DNA from: Macrotis lagotis
Taxonomy: Eukaryota > Chordata > Mammalia > Peramelemorphia > Peramelidae
DNA: 64,000 bases
NCBI RefSeq assembly: GCF_037893015.1
Contig: NC_133663.1
Location: forward strand, 868,001-932,000
Direction of reading: 5' to 3'
Both the position numbers and the translations under genes were made by a program. Positions within the stretch are counted from its first letter, which is position 1. The number at the start of each line of letters is the position of its first letter. Of this stretch, positions 12,901 through 24,385 are shown in pieces. The notes beneath the pieces are model-generated. The model searched no databases. It was not told the origin of the DNA and saw only the letters and a program-made list of their open reading frames with translations.

Positions 12901-15900
12901 CCCAGAGATCTCCCTCCTGCTGCTCCTTTGTCCCAAATGTCCCCCCTTGTCCTGCATGAAGCTGGTGCCTCGTCTCCCCCAGTTTAGACTGGAAGCTCCT
13001 GGAGGGTGAGGGGCAGCTTTGAGCACGGTGCCCAGTATGTAGGAGGAGCTCCTGAGAGCAGGCTGAAGCTCTAGGCACCACTGCATCACGATCCTGAGTG
13101 TCTTAATACTTCTATGCCTCAGTTTCCTTGTCTGTAAATTATGAGGGCTGATAGGAAAGCTAATGCCTCCTTCCGCAACCCCAGCTATGCAGGGACCAGG
13201 CTAGAGAAAACCTGGGACCCTCAAGAGGCCCATTTCCAGGGAGCATCAGGTCCAAATGCCAGTCAGGGGGCACGTAGAGAGGGAAGGGCCAGCTGGAGGA
13301 ACCCAGAGTATCTCGCCTGCTCAACAGCCCCAAGGGGAAGGGGCTTCCTTGGGTGGGGTCCTCACAGGGGTTCTTAATGTCAGGCCCCAGTCAAGTCGGC
13401 CAGAGGCACCCCAAGTTCTAGAAAGGCCGGCCTCCTTCACAGACAATGGACGCAGGACTCGGCAACGGATATGGGCAGGCAACATTACCTTCACTTGGTC
13501 TAAAAGGGGCTTCAGGCGTTCCAGGACCTCCTTCTCCACCTTGTCTACCAGCTGGGTCGTGGACGCGCTGGTTGGAAACAAAAGAACTGGGGTTCACCCC
13601 TCTTTGGATTCCCAGCCCCCGGAGCAGCTACTAGCTCACAGACCATAGGAGGGGAAACGAGGGCTGCCTCCAGCTCGGCACAGGTCAGCCCCCCCCCCCC
13701 CACCATCCCTCCAGTCCTTGGTACCTGCTGCAAGACCCACTGTCTATTGTTATAGAAATACCACATACAGACACAGATGCGTGTGGAAGCCTGTGAACAT
13801 GATGGACACATCAAGAGTGTGTGTCTGAGTCTATGAGTCTGTGAGCACGTATGGGTGCGCTGAGTGAGCACACATGTGCCCATGGCTATGCCCACCCCCT
13901 CACCTCAGCCTCTGGATGTTGGTCAGCTCCTGGGCCTTCAGCTCATCCAGCTCCTTCATCCTCCGGGCACTCTCTGCATCCAGCCAGGCCAGCCTAGGAG
14001 ATGAGGGCATCTGTCAGTCTGCTGGGCAGTGGGCAGGAGCCAGATGAGGGATGGGGCTGCCCCACCATCCAGAGCCCAGAGGGGGTGGATGCCCCTCTCT
14101 GAGGTCCTACAGACACACTTGGGCCCTTGGGGCTTGAGTCAACATTTCCGGGGGGGGGGGGGGACCAAGGCCTAGCAATCGCCCAACTTGGGGCGGGGGG
14201 GCTTCCCCCAAAGCCCTGGAGGTCCCCGGGGCACTTGGCTAGCTCTCCATTCACCTCATCTGCAGCGAAGGTGCCAGGGGCATCGGAAGGCAGCTCCTTC
14301 GCTTCCCCCTCCTTTGGGGCTGGGCCCCCCCTATGCTGTTCTTTGACCCACGCCAGGTCAGCTGCCTACACAGAAGAACACTTTGAGAAGCCCGAACTGG
14401 GGGAGGGGGAGTAGAGGGGGTGGGCAGCCCAGGGGCCCAAGTGTGGGGAGGGGTGAGTCGGGCCCTACCTGAGAGCCTCGTGCTCAATGGGGGCTCTGCA
14501 GGGCCTTTCCTCCTGAGCCTCCTCCTGTTGGAGAGACGCTTCTCTTCTGGCATCTTTGGGGCCGGCTATCACCTTGCCCCAAGTGACGCTGTAAGGGCAG
14601 AAGGTCGAGTCTTCGTCCCCATCCCTCCCATATCCCATGACTCGGTCGGGCCTCACAGCTAAAGTCCACCAGTGAACCCTCACAGGCAGAGAGGAGAAGA
14701 CCCCTCCCCAGAAGGGTTGGGACAGGTCTTGCAGAGGGACCACCAGGACAAGTGGGGCAGGCAGGTGCCAGCATGGGGGTGGTGACCACCTGGCGGGGCT
14801 CTACCAGGGCAGGGCTCAGCCCTTTACACGCACCATTTCGGGGAGGCTGGCGGGGAGGTGGGGTTTGGTGGGATCCATGGTATGCGTTGGTCCCTCATGG
14901 GAGGGTGGCTCTTCTTTAATCTGAATGACACGGTTGTCCTTTGGAACCTGCCGCAGTCCTTGCCCCGCGCTGGGCAGGGTCTCAGCCTGTCCGCTTTATG
15001 GAATCCCTGTAGGGAACTCTGGCTGGTGATTTCAGAGTCTCCACCATCCCAATCCCTCCCACCTCTCCACCCCCCTGCACTGGGGCCTGCAGGGCCCCCA
15101 ACAGAAGAACCTTAGCCTCTAAGGCCTCCTGGGCCCCAGATGTGGTAGAGAGGGGCACAGCCTGTGCAAAGGCCTGGAGGTGGGAGCTGGGAGAGGGGAG
15201 CCTGTGCAAGGAATCCCCACAGGAGGAAGGGAGAGCGTCGAGATTTCTACCATACAATGCAGCAAGAGATGGATGCCTAGAAAGTAGGCGAGATCAAAGA
15301 CAGAGTCAGAGAAAGAGGGAGGTGGAGACAGACAGATGAGAGGGACAGACAGCCAAGGACAGGAAGAGGGAGAGAAAGAGACAGACGTGGGACGGTGGGT
15401 GATCAGGCAGGATGTGGACGACTCAGCACAGGAAGGCAGTGGGTTCCCAAGACAACACAGCCCTGGTTGGATCAGAGCAACACTCCAGGGGAAGGTGGCA
15501 GTGAAGGCAGGTATGACTGTAACTCATGGTCAATCATCAAAAGCACAATTTCTAGGACATTTCAAGGACGTAACCCCACCCCTTTAGGCGGGGCTCCTCC
15601 TACAGCCCAGCCTGGCTGGGGTCCTGGGGGTGCCACTCCACAAAGGTCATCTTTTATTTGCTTTCAGCAGCAGCTGCCCATCACCCAGGGACTCCCTCTT
15701 GCCCCGCTGCCACCTTCCCCTTAAAGTCCTCCCTGGTTCACATCATCACCACGATCCAAACAGGGACTAGTTGCCAGGGGAGGAGGGGGAAAGAAAGGGA
15801 GTTTTCTCCCTGTTCTCTTGTACTCCCAACATCTTGGTTCTTGCCTGGTATGCAGTAGGCACTTAATGCTTGTTGAGTGGAAGGTGTGGAAGCTGAAAGC

Positions 15901-18900
15901 AGCTTCCTGGGGAGCTGTGGGTTAGGAGGGGAGGCGAGGAAGGAGAGAGGCTGAGGATGAGGCTCTGAGGGAGGGATGAAGCTCAAAGTCCAGATGGGCC
16001 CCTTCCTGGGTGGCTGCCATCACAGGGTATCCTGCTGCCCAATCCATGAGATGGCTTGAGGCAACATCTACCACTGCTCAAATCCCATTGAGGGCAAGGG
16101 CTTTTGGGTGCCACCTGGGATCTCAGGCGGGAGGAGGATGGCAAAGGTCCTTGGAGGCCCCCTCTGCTCTCAGGGGCACCAGGTGCCACCTTTGGAGGCT
16201 GTGGACGCCAACCTGGAGGAGGCGCATTGCTCACCCTGTCTTGTGACAATCCTAGGGAAGAAGCAGCCTCAGAGGCGCCAGGATGAAGCGGGTAGCCCCC
16301 CAACATCCTGACTGGGCAGAGGGATCACAAGGGATTCCTTTTTCTATTGGGGGGGGGGTAAGAGTGAAAAAGAGAAAAGAGAGACTTGTTATATGAAAAA
16401 TAACAGTACACTAAGGAAACACCATCTTGACAAACAAGTCCCGGCTGAGCAAACTCAAAGCCTCTGGCAATTATTCTGCCTCGCTTCCTTGGGGAATTCT
16501 GACTTGGGACAGACTCCCGAGGTCCTGCCAATCGAGGGGTGCAGAACACTCCCCCAAGCACTGAGGAGGCTTGGGGTCTTTGGCACCCTGGGTCGTGGGG
16601 AGCGTTTTGGCAGGGGGAGCATTCAAGGAACCCAACTGGATCCTTTGGAACTGCCCTGATCCTTTGAACACCCATCTAGACCCTCAGGCCAGTACATACT
16701 TGCTGGGACTGGGCAGCCGTCTCAATGCCGCGCCTTTGGAGGGTCCTGGGAGCGCTCAGTGGCCTCTTTTTCACAGCTTTTGGCCCTCCTTTGATAGCAG
16801 TGTTTTGGTCGGAGGAGGCAAGGTCTGTGGCAGGTTGGTCTTCCAGCCCCTCTCCCAATAGCTGTCGCAGGGGACTCACTGCAAAAGATGGGTGCTCATC
16901 TAGTCCAAGGGTGCAGAAAGAAACAGGAAGAATCAATCCATCTGGAGGAGGCCCCCCATCATGAGCACTCCACCCCTCATGAGCACCCCACAAGGGAACC
17001 AGGGCCAATATGCTCATCCTCGTGGTCCAGGGGGGGCAAGCCCATAGCACTGCCCTCCTCTTCATGGGGCTTCTCTCACTCACAGCTGGGGGTGCTACCT
17101 CCTCTAAACCTCACCCGGAGGCTCAGGAAAGAAGGCCCAAGGGCTGTGCCCTAGAGATGGGGACGCGGCTCCTCTCTCCAAGCTTCACCTGCTACAGGCT
17201 ACAATCCCAGACCAGCCCCATCTCTTAACTCAGGCTGACCTTCCTGCCCTGGGGCTGAGGGCAGATACCACCCCTGGTGAGAGAGGTTGCCCACCCAGAG
17301 CCCCCAAGGGTTTGGCACCTGCTAGAATTGGGCCTGCTTCCTCATGAGCCTCTATGTCAGGTCCAGGGCCCACAGATGGAGATATAAAATAAGCAAGGAT
17401 GGAGAAAAGGGGGCCTTAAAGTCTAGCCCCACTCTCCACCCCCTTTTAGATCTGAAGGTGGAGAGGCCAGAGCTGACAGGGACTAACGTCTCCTCAGTCT
17501 AAGCAGAGGTACAGGCCAGGAACCAGGGTTCAAGCTGGCTCCTCCCATGGCACACTTCAGTTTCTTCAACTGTAAAGTGGGGGGCTGGAATAGACAACCT
17601 ATTTGAGATATCCCACGGGGAATTCTTTCCTATCACTGTTTAGCGCTAGCATGTTGGAGCAACTATCCCTTCTTGTCTTGAAGCCAACCTGGGAGCAGGA
17701 GTCTTTGTTCTGTTGTCACTGAAGGGACATATGTCTTGGGGAGCCTGCTCTCTCAAAAGATCCATCCCCTGAGCCCTGAAGTCCCACTAGAGCCCCCCAC
17801 AACCATGGGAAGTCCCTAAACTGTGGACCTCCATCATGAGGCCCAGAGGAGCCAAGCACAGGGAGGGACATGGTGACCTTGCTACCTCTGCCTCTCCTGG
17901 ACAATGGAATGCTGCCCAAGTCAGGGAGGTTCACTGGGCAGAGATGAACGTGTAACCTAGGCTTTCTGTACCTTTGCCATCAGGAGAAGGGGCTTTGGCA
18001 CGGTCCCCGGATGAGGGCCCGAGGAAGACCCTGATTTCCCACTGCCCAACACGGGTTCGGGGCACTGCTAAGGGAAAGTCCCTCTAACTCTGGGCAAGGG
18101 AGGCCCTTTCTCCTCTGGAGAAAACCTCTGTAAAACTCAAGCTGGCCAAATGACCAAGCCAGGGAAGGTTGGCCCCCAGGAGGCTGAGCAAAACACTTAC
18201 CCTCCAGGGGCTTCCTCCCATTAGGCCGCCTCCCTTCCTGGGGAAGTTTCTCCTTTGCCACGGGGGGCTTCCTTTCTCTCACTGGGGACATGCTAAATGA
18301 CCTCTCCATGGCCACTGGGAAATTCGGCGGGGACTGGCGGCCAACTCCAGGGAAGGCTTTCTTTAGCTTTCCAAGTGACTGCTTCCTTTCCAGGAGGGAA
18401 TCTAGTTCCTGCCAGGAAACATGAGGCTTAAGGTTCAGGACACACTTAAAGGTCCAGGAAAAGACCCTAGAGAAGCCCCTGGCAAAGGGGATTCTTCAAT
18501 TCATCCAAAAAGTCTGTAAAAACAGTGAAAAGTCAGGGCTCTTCTCCAGTTATTAAACAGCCTCTTAACCATCTGCTTCCTACACAGCAATGCTCTTAAG
18601 CAACAGAATATGATAATTTTTATAGACAACAACATAGCAAAATTTCAACCACCCCTTATTAGCATTTTATAGGAATTTTTTGTAGCCAACAGAAGCAGCA
18701 TCCCAAATGGTGCATCTACACCAGGTGACCACCAAGGGGTTCATGGTGCCACCAACAGGCCTGGGCACCCTTGCTCACCTACCTGCCTTGGGGGTTGTGC
18801 CTGGTCTCCCACCATCAGGTTTCACAAAGGGGATTACTATGACAAGCAAACTACCCTGAATATGGCCCATTGGTGGCTGACAACAACTCACTCCTGAGGG

Positions 18901-21900
18901 ATTTGGGGGGACAGGCCACAGTCTTCTCCCAAATCTTCTCCAGCTCCATGACCAAAAAATTCTCAAATTAATTTTGGTTTCCTCTGAATAGTGCTTTCCA
19001 AGCATACCCTGCCACCCCCACCCCCCAGCACAGCCCAGTCTGGGTTGGCACAGTGTCTACCAGGCCCTGGCTTCCCTGATCAGCCAAGAGCCCAAGGGCC
19101 ATGCAGAGATACAGGGTGGCTACAGGTGTTGGGGCAGATTACCAACAAGGCCTAGAGGAAAAGGTAGCCTCATTAGGGAGAGATTTAAGGAAAGGGAGGT
19201 AGGTCCAACAAAATCTAGAAGGAAAGGCTACAGATAGGGCCCAAGAAATGCCTGGAATGCAAGAAGTATGGGCGGAGTCAGGGGGGCCTCCAGTTTGCTA
19301 GTGAGCTGCCTGGGGGTGATTTATAGAAAAATATGGAAGGGGGTGAGGGGGTACAGCCAGACAAGGACCGCCCGTGGGGATCTAAAGTCTATCAGACAGG
19401 CACCCAGTTCTGAGAGATGAAAGTCAGTTGGGCCTCTGAAGGGGGAATCTGGCCTGTGTCCCCATTGCCACCATCATGTGGACACACAGAGGACACAAGA
19501 CAGCCCTCAGCAGTGTATTTCAGGTGCTAGGCTGCCCTCGAGAAGCTTCTATTCCATCAGCAAGGCCTAAAGAGGAGCTTCAATTTTGGCAAAGCCATCT
19601 GAGGTTGGCTGGCACATTCGAGGATGTGTGCCCATCCCCTCCCCCCCACAGCCATACCTCGATCTGCTGCAGGAGATCAAGGACCACATCAGGGACAGAA
19701 GGATCAGTGTCCAGTCTGGCGGAGCAAAGGGAAAGCTGCCGAATAAGACTGCCCAGCTCTCGGTATCGCTCAGAGACTGCTGGCTCCCCCGAGTCTGGGA
19801 ATTGATTGACAAACATCTGCAAGGCACGGATGGCTCCTCGGTGAGCAGCAGCCAACCGAGACATGGCCCTGGACTGGTGAGAACGGGAGAGGCGGGCTAC
19901 AGACACGGCAGGGAGGCCTGCCCCATCCCCCCACCAGGGCTCCTGACCCCAGGCCCTAGGCTGAGCCCCTCGGCTTACCTTCTTAGTGTGCTTGATTCTA
20001 CAGGGACTGAATTTATCCAGCTCCTCCTGGATTTCTTTTACCTATTCATTAGAAAAGAACAAAAATGAGGGAGTAGATTGGGCCCCAAGAGTGTCAAGGA
20101 TGGGGGTCCCAGGACAAGTCCAGGTGAGCGGGGCTGCCACTAATCACTGGGTCGGCTGTGAGGGACAAGTGGGGGAAGTGAGAATAGGGGGCAGGGGTTT
20201 AGCCCCAGCTTCTCTTACACATCGGGGAGCCAGGGCTCAGAGACCAGCAAGGTTGCCCATCCTAAACTCAAGTGCCTGTTCTAGGGACTTGTGAACCTCT
20301 GCAGGTTTCCAGGAGAAAAGGTGCTACAAGGCCAGGATCTGCTCCTCACTGGCCCTGAGACACACCCCCGGTGGCCTCTCTGGCAGCCACCATGCTCAGA
20401 CAGAGCTCCTGCACAGGCTCAACTTCTCTCCCCACATCTCTGGGACAAAAGCCTCAGAATGGGTGCTGGGAATGCCTCCCGAGGTCTCCTTTAGAAGATG
20501 GTCACTGCAAGGCATGTTGCTGGGATTTCCTGGGTTCCACTGGGCCATCACAGGCTTCCTGGGAGGTCAGAGCCCAAGTGTTTATCCAGGTTCTTCTCAA
20601 ATTCCACCTTTGCTCCCTCGTTTGTTTGCCTTGTGCCAATTTTAGATTCATCTGAACAGCAGGGCTGGTCCAGGAACCTTCAGGCCCTGGTGGGCCAGTG
20701 TTAGGGGGCAGCCCCCAGGGGCCTAACGAAGGCTGGGGGGGACAGCCTGTTTAATACCCACCAGGAGGGCCAGGCCCCCTCTTCCTATTCTGTGTCCAGA
20801 GAGATCCTGCCATGGCCTCCTCTGGCGAGGCTGAGCACAGAACCACTGCCCTCTGACCACACAACAGTAATGGCCTTCCTGCATGCAGTCTGTGCTCAAC
20901 AGGGGCCAAAGGGGTCTGCTCCTTTGCGTGGTATTTAAAGTCCCTCCAAAAGGCTTCTCACCATCTTTCTGGAAACCATTCTCTCTATGTTCCAGTCACA
21001 CCAGCCTCCATGTGGGTCCACCTCCCATCCATGTGCCTTTGCCCAGGCTGCTCCCTACTGGCCTCAGCTCGGTCACCACCGTTTCCTTGGGAAGGTCGTG
21101 GCCATCCTTGATCTTCCAGGTTTCCAGGTCAGATGCCAACCAATCCCCAAGAGGTTTCAGTTTCTTGGGGAAGGCAACCTCTACCCACATGAACTTTGTT
21201 GTTGCTACCAAGCCACCAGAATGCAGACACAGAGCATCAGGACCCCTGCCTTGGTCAGATCCTGTGCCCAGTGTGGCAGAGCCATGAACAACCCCAAGTG
21301 GCAGAATCACCTAAAGAGGTGGGCCATACAAACACGCTGGTGGAGAGAGCCAGGGAGCCAGGTATTCCCATCTGGAACCAGGATAGCAAAACAAGGCAGA
21401 GAAGAGGCAAGAAACCCCCCAGGTGGGACTGCACAACAAACTCTCAAGCTAACTACTGTTTTGCTTTCCTTCCCGGAGTTGGTTTCTTCCTAACATTCTT
21501 GTGGTAAAAAATGCTGGATTCGGTGAGGACTACACCCTCAGATGCTGCTCTGGGGCAGGAGAACCTGCTCAAGGAGGGTTGGAGCCTGTGACTTGTCCTC
21601 TTGGGAAATCAGTGGCCCCCCAAGTCACCTGGCCAGGAAATAAACCTCTTCCCCAGTAATTCCAATGGGCATGCTTGGTCTTGTGACCTCACTGAGGTGA
21701 CTTGGTTTCTCCACTCCAAAAGGACAGCTCAGGGATCTAGGAATGAGCTCCCCTGGCCATGATCACTGAGACATTTCAACCCTCAAATTCTCAACCCCTA
21801 AATGGAGCCTCTAATGAGGGGCTCCCAAGCAAACACTGAGTCCCTCCCGAAGTCAAGGGTCCAAGTGATTCCAGGAGCATTTGGCCCAGGAAGAAAGCAA

Positions 21901-24385
21901 TCAAGTCCCTTACCTGGGGAGGCCATTCCTTTAGAATAGGACTAGAGAATCCTTTTTAAGGAGTGCAAAACCAGGACCCCCAGTCAACTCCCCTGGATTG
22001 TTAGGTCCCAAAGAAAGGATGGACTCAGCCTGGCCCTGCCCACTCCCCAACTGAGGAGGCTTCTTTCTCCTATGCAGGCGTTTCTCCTGCTCCAAGTTTC
22101 CCATGACCTCAGTCCATGGGGGCTGTCCTCTTGGAACACCAGGCATTCTCCCACCTCCATGCCTTTGCTCAGGGCATTCTCTTGCCCTAAAACACCTCTC
22201 CATGGTTCTCACTGCACTGCTACCCATCAATCTAATATTGGAGGTGCCTTGCTAAACTCCAAAGCCATTTCCTGAATCTCCTCTCTCATCTAATGAGGAA
22301 GACAACAAAAGCACAGAGTCAAGACTTGAGGGAAAGAGGGGTTCATGCCTCACCAACTGCCTTGGGTCTTCCTAGATTGAGATGTTTGCGTCTGTGGCAG
22401 GAAGTTTGTAATGAAAAAGAAATGAAAACTTAAGAAAGTTCAGGGCAGAGGAGACATTGAGACAGAGGAAGACCAAGTTCAAATCCCACCCTGGATTCTC
22501 CTTCCTGTCCTGTCCCCTGTGGGACAGAGGAGGTGGACCTGAGTGGGGAGGGGCAGGCCACAGGACAGAAGGGAGAAGAGAGGAAGAAAGAAAAGGGCCC
22601 TTGAACCAAGGGAAGGGTACCCCCCAGTCCCAGGGAAGGCCTCCAACAGGCCCTACCTGCTGCTGGAGCGCATAGAGCACACGGGCTGTGCGGACAGCCT
22701 GCTCCTGCTGACGCACTCTGCTACGCTCAGCCTCTTTTGGGTCCAGGCCTCCTTCTGGTCGATCTAAAAGATTTTCCACAGTTGGATGAGAGGAGGGTGT
22801 GAGGACTCCGGAACCTCTGGCAAGGCCCCAGATTGCGAGGCTGTCATGGCCAAGTTCCAACCAAGTATTAGGAGGAGGGGGCTAGGGCCCTGCCCCAGCC
22901 AGGCGCTCCCTTTCCCCTCTGAGGTCCCTTTCTTGGCTGCTCTTGGAAATGGCGGTGCTCAAACCCTGGGAAGGGCATCCCAAGAGGAAGAGGCTCCTGC
23001 TGTAGTGCGAGGAGAAGGGGTCCCTAGGCCCGTCCATCATGAGGTCCAAAGGGGCACCCCTGGAGGCACCCTGGGCCTCGGGCGGCCCTGGAGGAGCACC
23101 TCAACGCACTTTGGAATTTCTCCCTTTGACTCCCTTTTCAAGAATATGAAAAGACTTCTGAAGAGCAAGGAAAAGCCGGGCCAGCTTGGGGGACCCCTCC
23201 CGCCCGTAGGCCAGTTTGGGGGCACCCCTCCCCACCCATGGGCCAGCTTGGGGGCCCCCTCCCGCCCTGGGCCAGCTTGGGGACCCCTCCCGCCCTGGGC
23301 CAGCTTGGGGGCACACCTCCTGCCCATAGACCAGTTTGGGGGCACCCCTCCCCACCCATGGGCCATCTTGGGGGCCCCCTCCCGCCCTGGGCCAGCTTGG
23401 GGGCCCCCTCCCGCCCTGGGCCAGCTTGGGGGACCCCTCCCGCCCTGGGCCAGCTTGGGGACCCCTCCCGCCCTGGGCCAGCTTGGGGGCACACCTCCTG
23501 CCCATAGACCAGTTTGGGGGCACCCCTCCCCACCCATGGGCCAGCTTGGGGGCCCCCTCCCGCCCTGGGCCAGCTTGGGGGCACACCTCCTGCCCATAGA
23601 CCAGTTTGGGGGCACCCCTCCCCACCCATGGGCCAGCTTGGGGGCCCCCTCCCTCCCTGGGCCAGCTTCGGGGCCCCCTCCCGCCCTGGGCCAGCTTCGG
23701 GGCGCCCCTACCTTGGGGGGCCAGCCCTTCCATTCTCTGGAGGCAGGTGCTCAGCTCCCTCCGCAGCCGCCGCAGCTCGGGCAGGCTCTGAGAGCGCGCG
23801 GGCAGAGGCCGCGGCCCGGGGTCCCTCGTGGGGGGGGAGCCGGGCCCAGGCCCGGGGAGGAGGCGCACCTGGGCCCGGGGGGCGGCCCCCGCCGGCCCGC
23901 CCGGCTGCCCCCTCTTGACGTCCCTCTTGGCCAGCTGCACCGCCAGGAGGAGCTTCTCTTCCGACAGGACCGCGAAGGGGCCGGGGCGCCCGGGGGCCCG
24001 TGGGGGGCCGGGGGGCTCCGCGGGCCGCGGGGGGCTGGCCCTGCCCGGGGGCCGCAGCTTCTCGATGACGATGGGCCGGGGCCCCGAGTACCTGACGGCC
24101 AGCTGGTCCGGCGACGCGGGCACCTTCCTGCTGAAGCGCAGCTGGCGGGGACGGGGCGGGGTCACGCGTGGCTGCCCCACGGGCACGCCGGGCACCCCTG
24201 CCGGCTCGGGGCGCACACGCGTGACCGTGGCTCCGCTCTGGGCGCCCGCCACGCTCGTGGGCCCAGTTTGGGGCCGCGCAGTCCCCCTTGCACACGCGTG
24301 TGCGCTGCCCGCCCGTGGGGGCGCGTCCCTCCCCTCCCCCCGCCAGCTCCCGGGGTACCTGGGTGGGCGGGGCGCTGGGGCCCAT
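6933..24385 (-). CDS. KIAA0753: KIAA0753 / OFIP / Moonraker, centriolar-satellite protein
   Basis: This is a centriolar-satellite scaffold. In human it binds OFD1 and FOPNL (FOR20), recruits CEP63 and is needed for centriole duplication and cilia; mutations cause oral-facial-digital and Joubert-type disease. Coding exons (high to low): 24385-24359, 24141-23712, 22763-22657, 20041-19979, 19873-19658, 18408-18201, 16878-16700, 15006-14834, 14588-14469, 13993-13904, 13567-13489, 12489-12409, 10594-10454, 9655-9574, 7916-7796, 7685-7461, 7050-6933. All have GT/AG ends and matching phases, and they sum to 2460 bases (819 residues; human about 967). Landmarks shared with human: [81 protein letters not shown] and [19 protein letters not shown] near the C terminus. 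A coiled-coil-prone stretch ([19 protein letters not shown]) spans the 10454/9655 junction. The start (MGPSAPPTQ) matches the human M-G-P start. Confidence 0.93.
8535..8745 (+). repeat. MIR SINE
   Basis: It shows 'taagcacctactgtgtggtgggcactgtgc', 'gatctcatttgatccatacaa', 'tcagaagaggaaacctaagt' and 'gatttgctcagggtcacac' type blocks in MIR order. It lies in the KIAA0753 intron between the 9574 and 7916 exon ends. Confidence 0.75.
9856..9970 (+). repeat. GACA-type tandem repeat, imperfect
   Basis: Runs of (gaca)n / (caga)n alternate with 'ccaggcagtca' spacers that recur three times. It lies within a KIAA0753 intron and does not touch an exon. Confidence 0.7.
10090..10265 (+). repeat. Diverged MIR-like fragment
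   Basis: The 'tgacctcacttgacctgctcacaa' block, followed by 'ctctgtgaggtggga' and an 'atttgaacccaggtcc' end, is in MIR order but strongly decayed. Confidence 0.4.
10612..10772 (+). repeat. Marsupial tRNA-like SINE
   Basis: It is a full-length copy with head 'ggtggtacagtggatagagc', core 'gagttcaaatctggtctcag', 'aacaattacctagctgtatg', and tail 'accccatttgccttgcaaaa' followed by an A-rich end. It lies about 20 bases from the 10594 exon start in KIAA0753, close to the branch-point region on the gene strand. Confidence 0.85.
11122..11208 (-). other. KIAA0753: Candidate in-frame cassette exon of KIAA0753
   Basis: On the gene strand a long pyrimidine tract ends in cccccag, followed by 87 open bases and a strong GAG|gtaagg donor (GT at 11121-11120). 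The flanking coding exons (12489-12409 and 10594-10454) meet in phase 0, and 87 is divisible by three with no stop in phase 0. A nearer acceptor (ctcctgcag) would give a 21-base version, 11142-11122 (ENTSSSE). There is no clear match to human protein, so it is speculative and left out of the main CDS. Confidence 0.25.
11607..11712 (+). repeat. Diverged SINE fragment
   Basis: The segment 'ctgggagcccaaggtgccag' then 'gttcaaatcttgcctctacc' resembles the core of MIR or the marsupial SINE. The ends are unclear. Confidence 0.35.
12585..12710 (+). repeat. MIR fragment
   Basis: It shows 'agtgctttataaataactca', 'tcctctcaacaagcctgcca' and 'gaagtgacttgtccagggcc' in MIR order, in a KIAA0753 intron. Confidence 0.6.
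12780..13080 (+). repeat. L2 3'-end fragment
   Basis: The order 'aagcacagggtcaaccctgt', 'gcctcgtctcccccagttta', 'gactggaagctcctggaggg' and 'cacggtgcccagtatgtagg' is the usual L2 3' untranslated end. A MIR-type 'tgcctcagtttccttgtctg' follows at about 13115. Confidence 0.6.
14255..14365 (-). other. KIAA0753: Candidate symmetric cassette exon of KIAA0753
   Basis: On the gene strand 'gttcttctgtgtag' precedes 111 bases that end in CAGATGAG|gtgaat. The flanking exons (14588-14469 and 13993-13904) join in phase 2. The segment is 37 codons long and open in that phase, so inclusion would not shift the frame. In human, as I recall it, this part of the protein has two tandem L-x-WLDAETS repeats where the marsupial gene shows one. 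This segment does not resemble the repeat in the required frame (another frame has LAWV), so its status is open. Confidence 0.25.
15720..15890 (+). repeat. L2 3'-end fragment
   Basis: 'ttcttgcctggtatgcagta' and 'ggcacttaatgcttgttgag' are hallmark L2 3' terminal motifs. It lies in the large KIAA0753 intron between 16700 and 15006. Confidence 0.65.
17515..17610 (+). repeat. Diverged MIR fragment
   Basis: 'cacacttcagtttcttcaac' followed by 'tgtaaagtggggggctggaa' matches the MIR 3' core with mismatches. Confidence 0.4.
22110..22280 (+). repeat. L2-like fragment
   Basis: 'ctccatgcctttgctcaggg' with 'aggtgccttgctaaactcca' in order fits an L2 3' region. A similar short 'catgtgcctttgcccaggct' scrap lies at about 21030. 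Confidence 0.5.
23181..23712 (+). repeat. GC-rich minisatellite at the KIAA0753 exon-2 donor
   Basis: There are about 18 head-to-tail units of 28-32 bases, each starting cca(g/t)c/ttt-gggg. Three main unit classes occur: A (29, or 28 with one G lost; ends cccgccctggg), B (31; ends ctgcccataga) and C (32; ends cccacccatggg). C nearly always follows B and is always followed by A, so the array grew partly by multi-unit duplication. The last unit runs into the 3' end of KIAA0753 exon 2, whose donor GT is at 23711-23710. On the gene strand the array is G-rich (gggcgggaggggg per A unit). Units differ by few changes, so expansion is recent. Confidence 0.95.

Noticed and set aside
16879-18200. A missing KIAA0753 exon between the 18201 and 16878 exon boundaries
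   Set aside because: Human has extra sequence here, but the two exons already join in matching phase and no convincing extra exon was seen.
23181-23712. CRISPR-like repeat array
   Set aside because: Units are adjacent, with no spacers; this is a minisatellite in a vertebrate gene.
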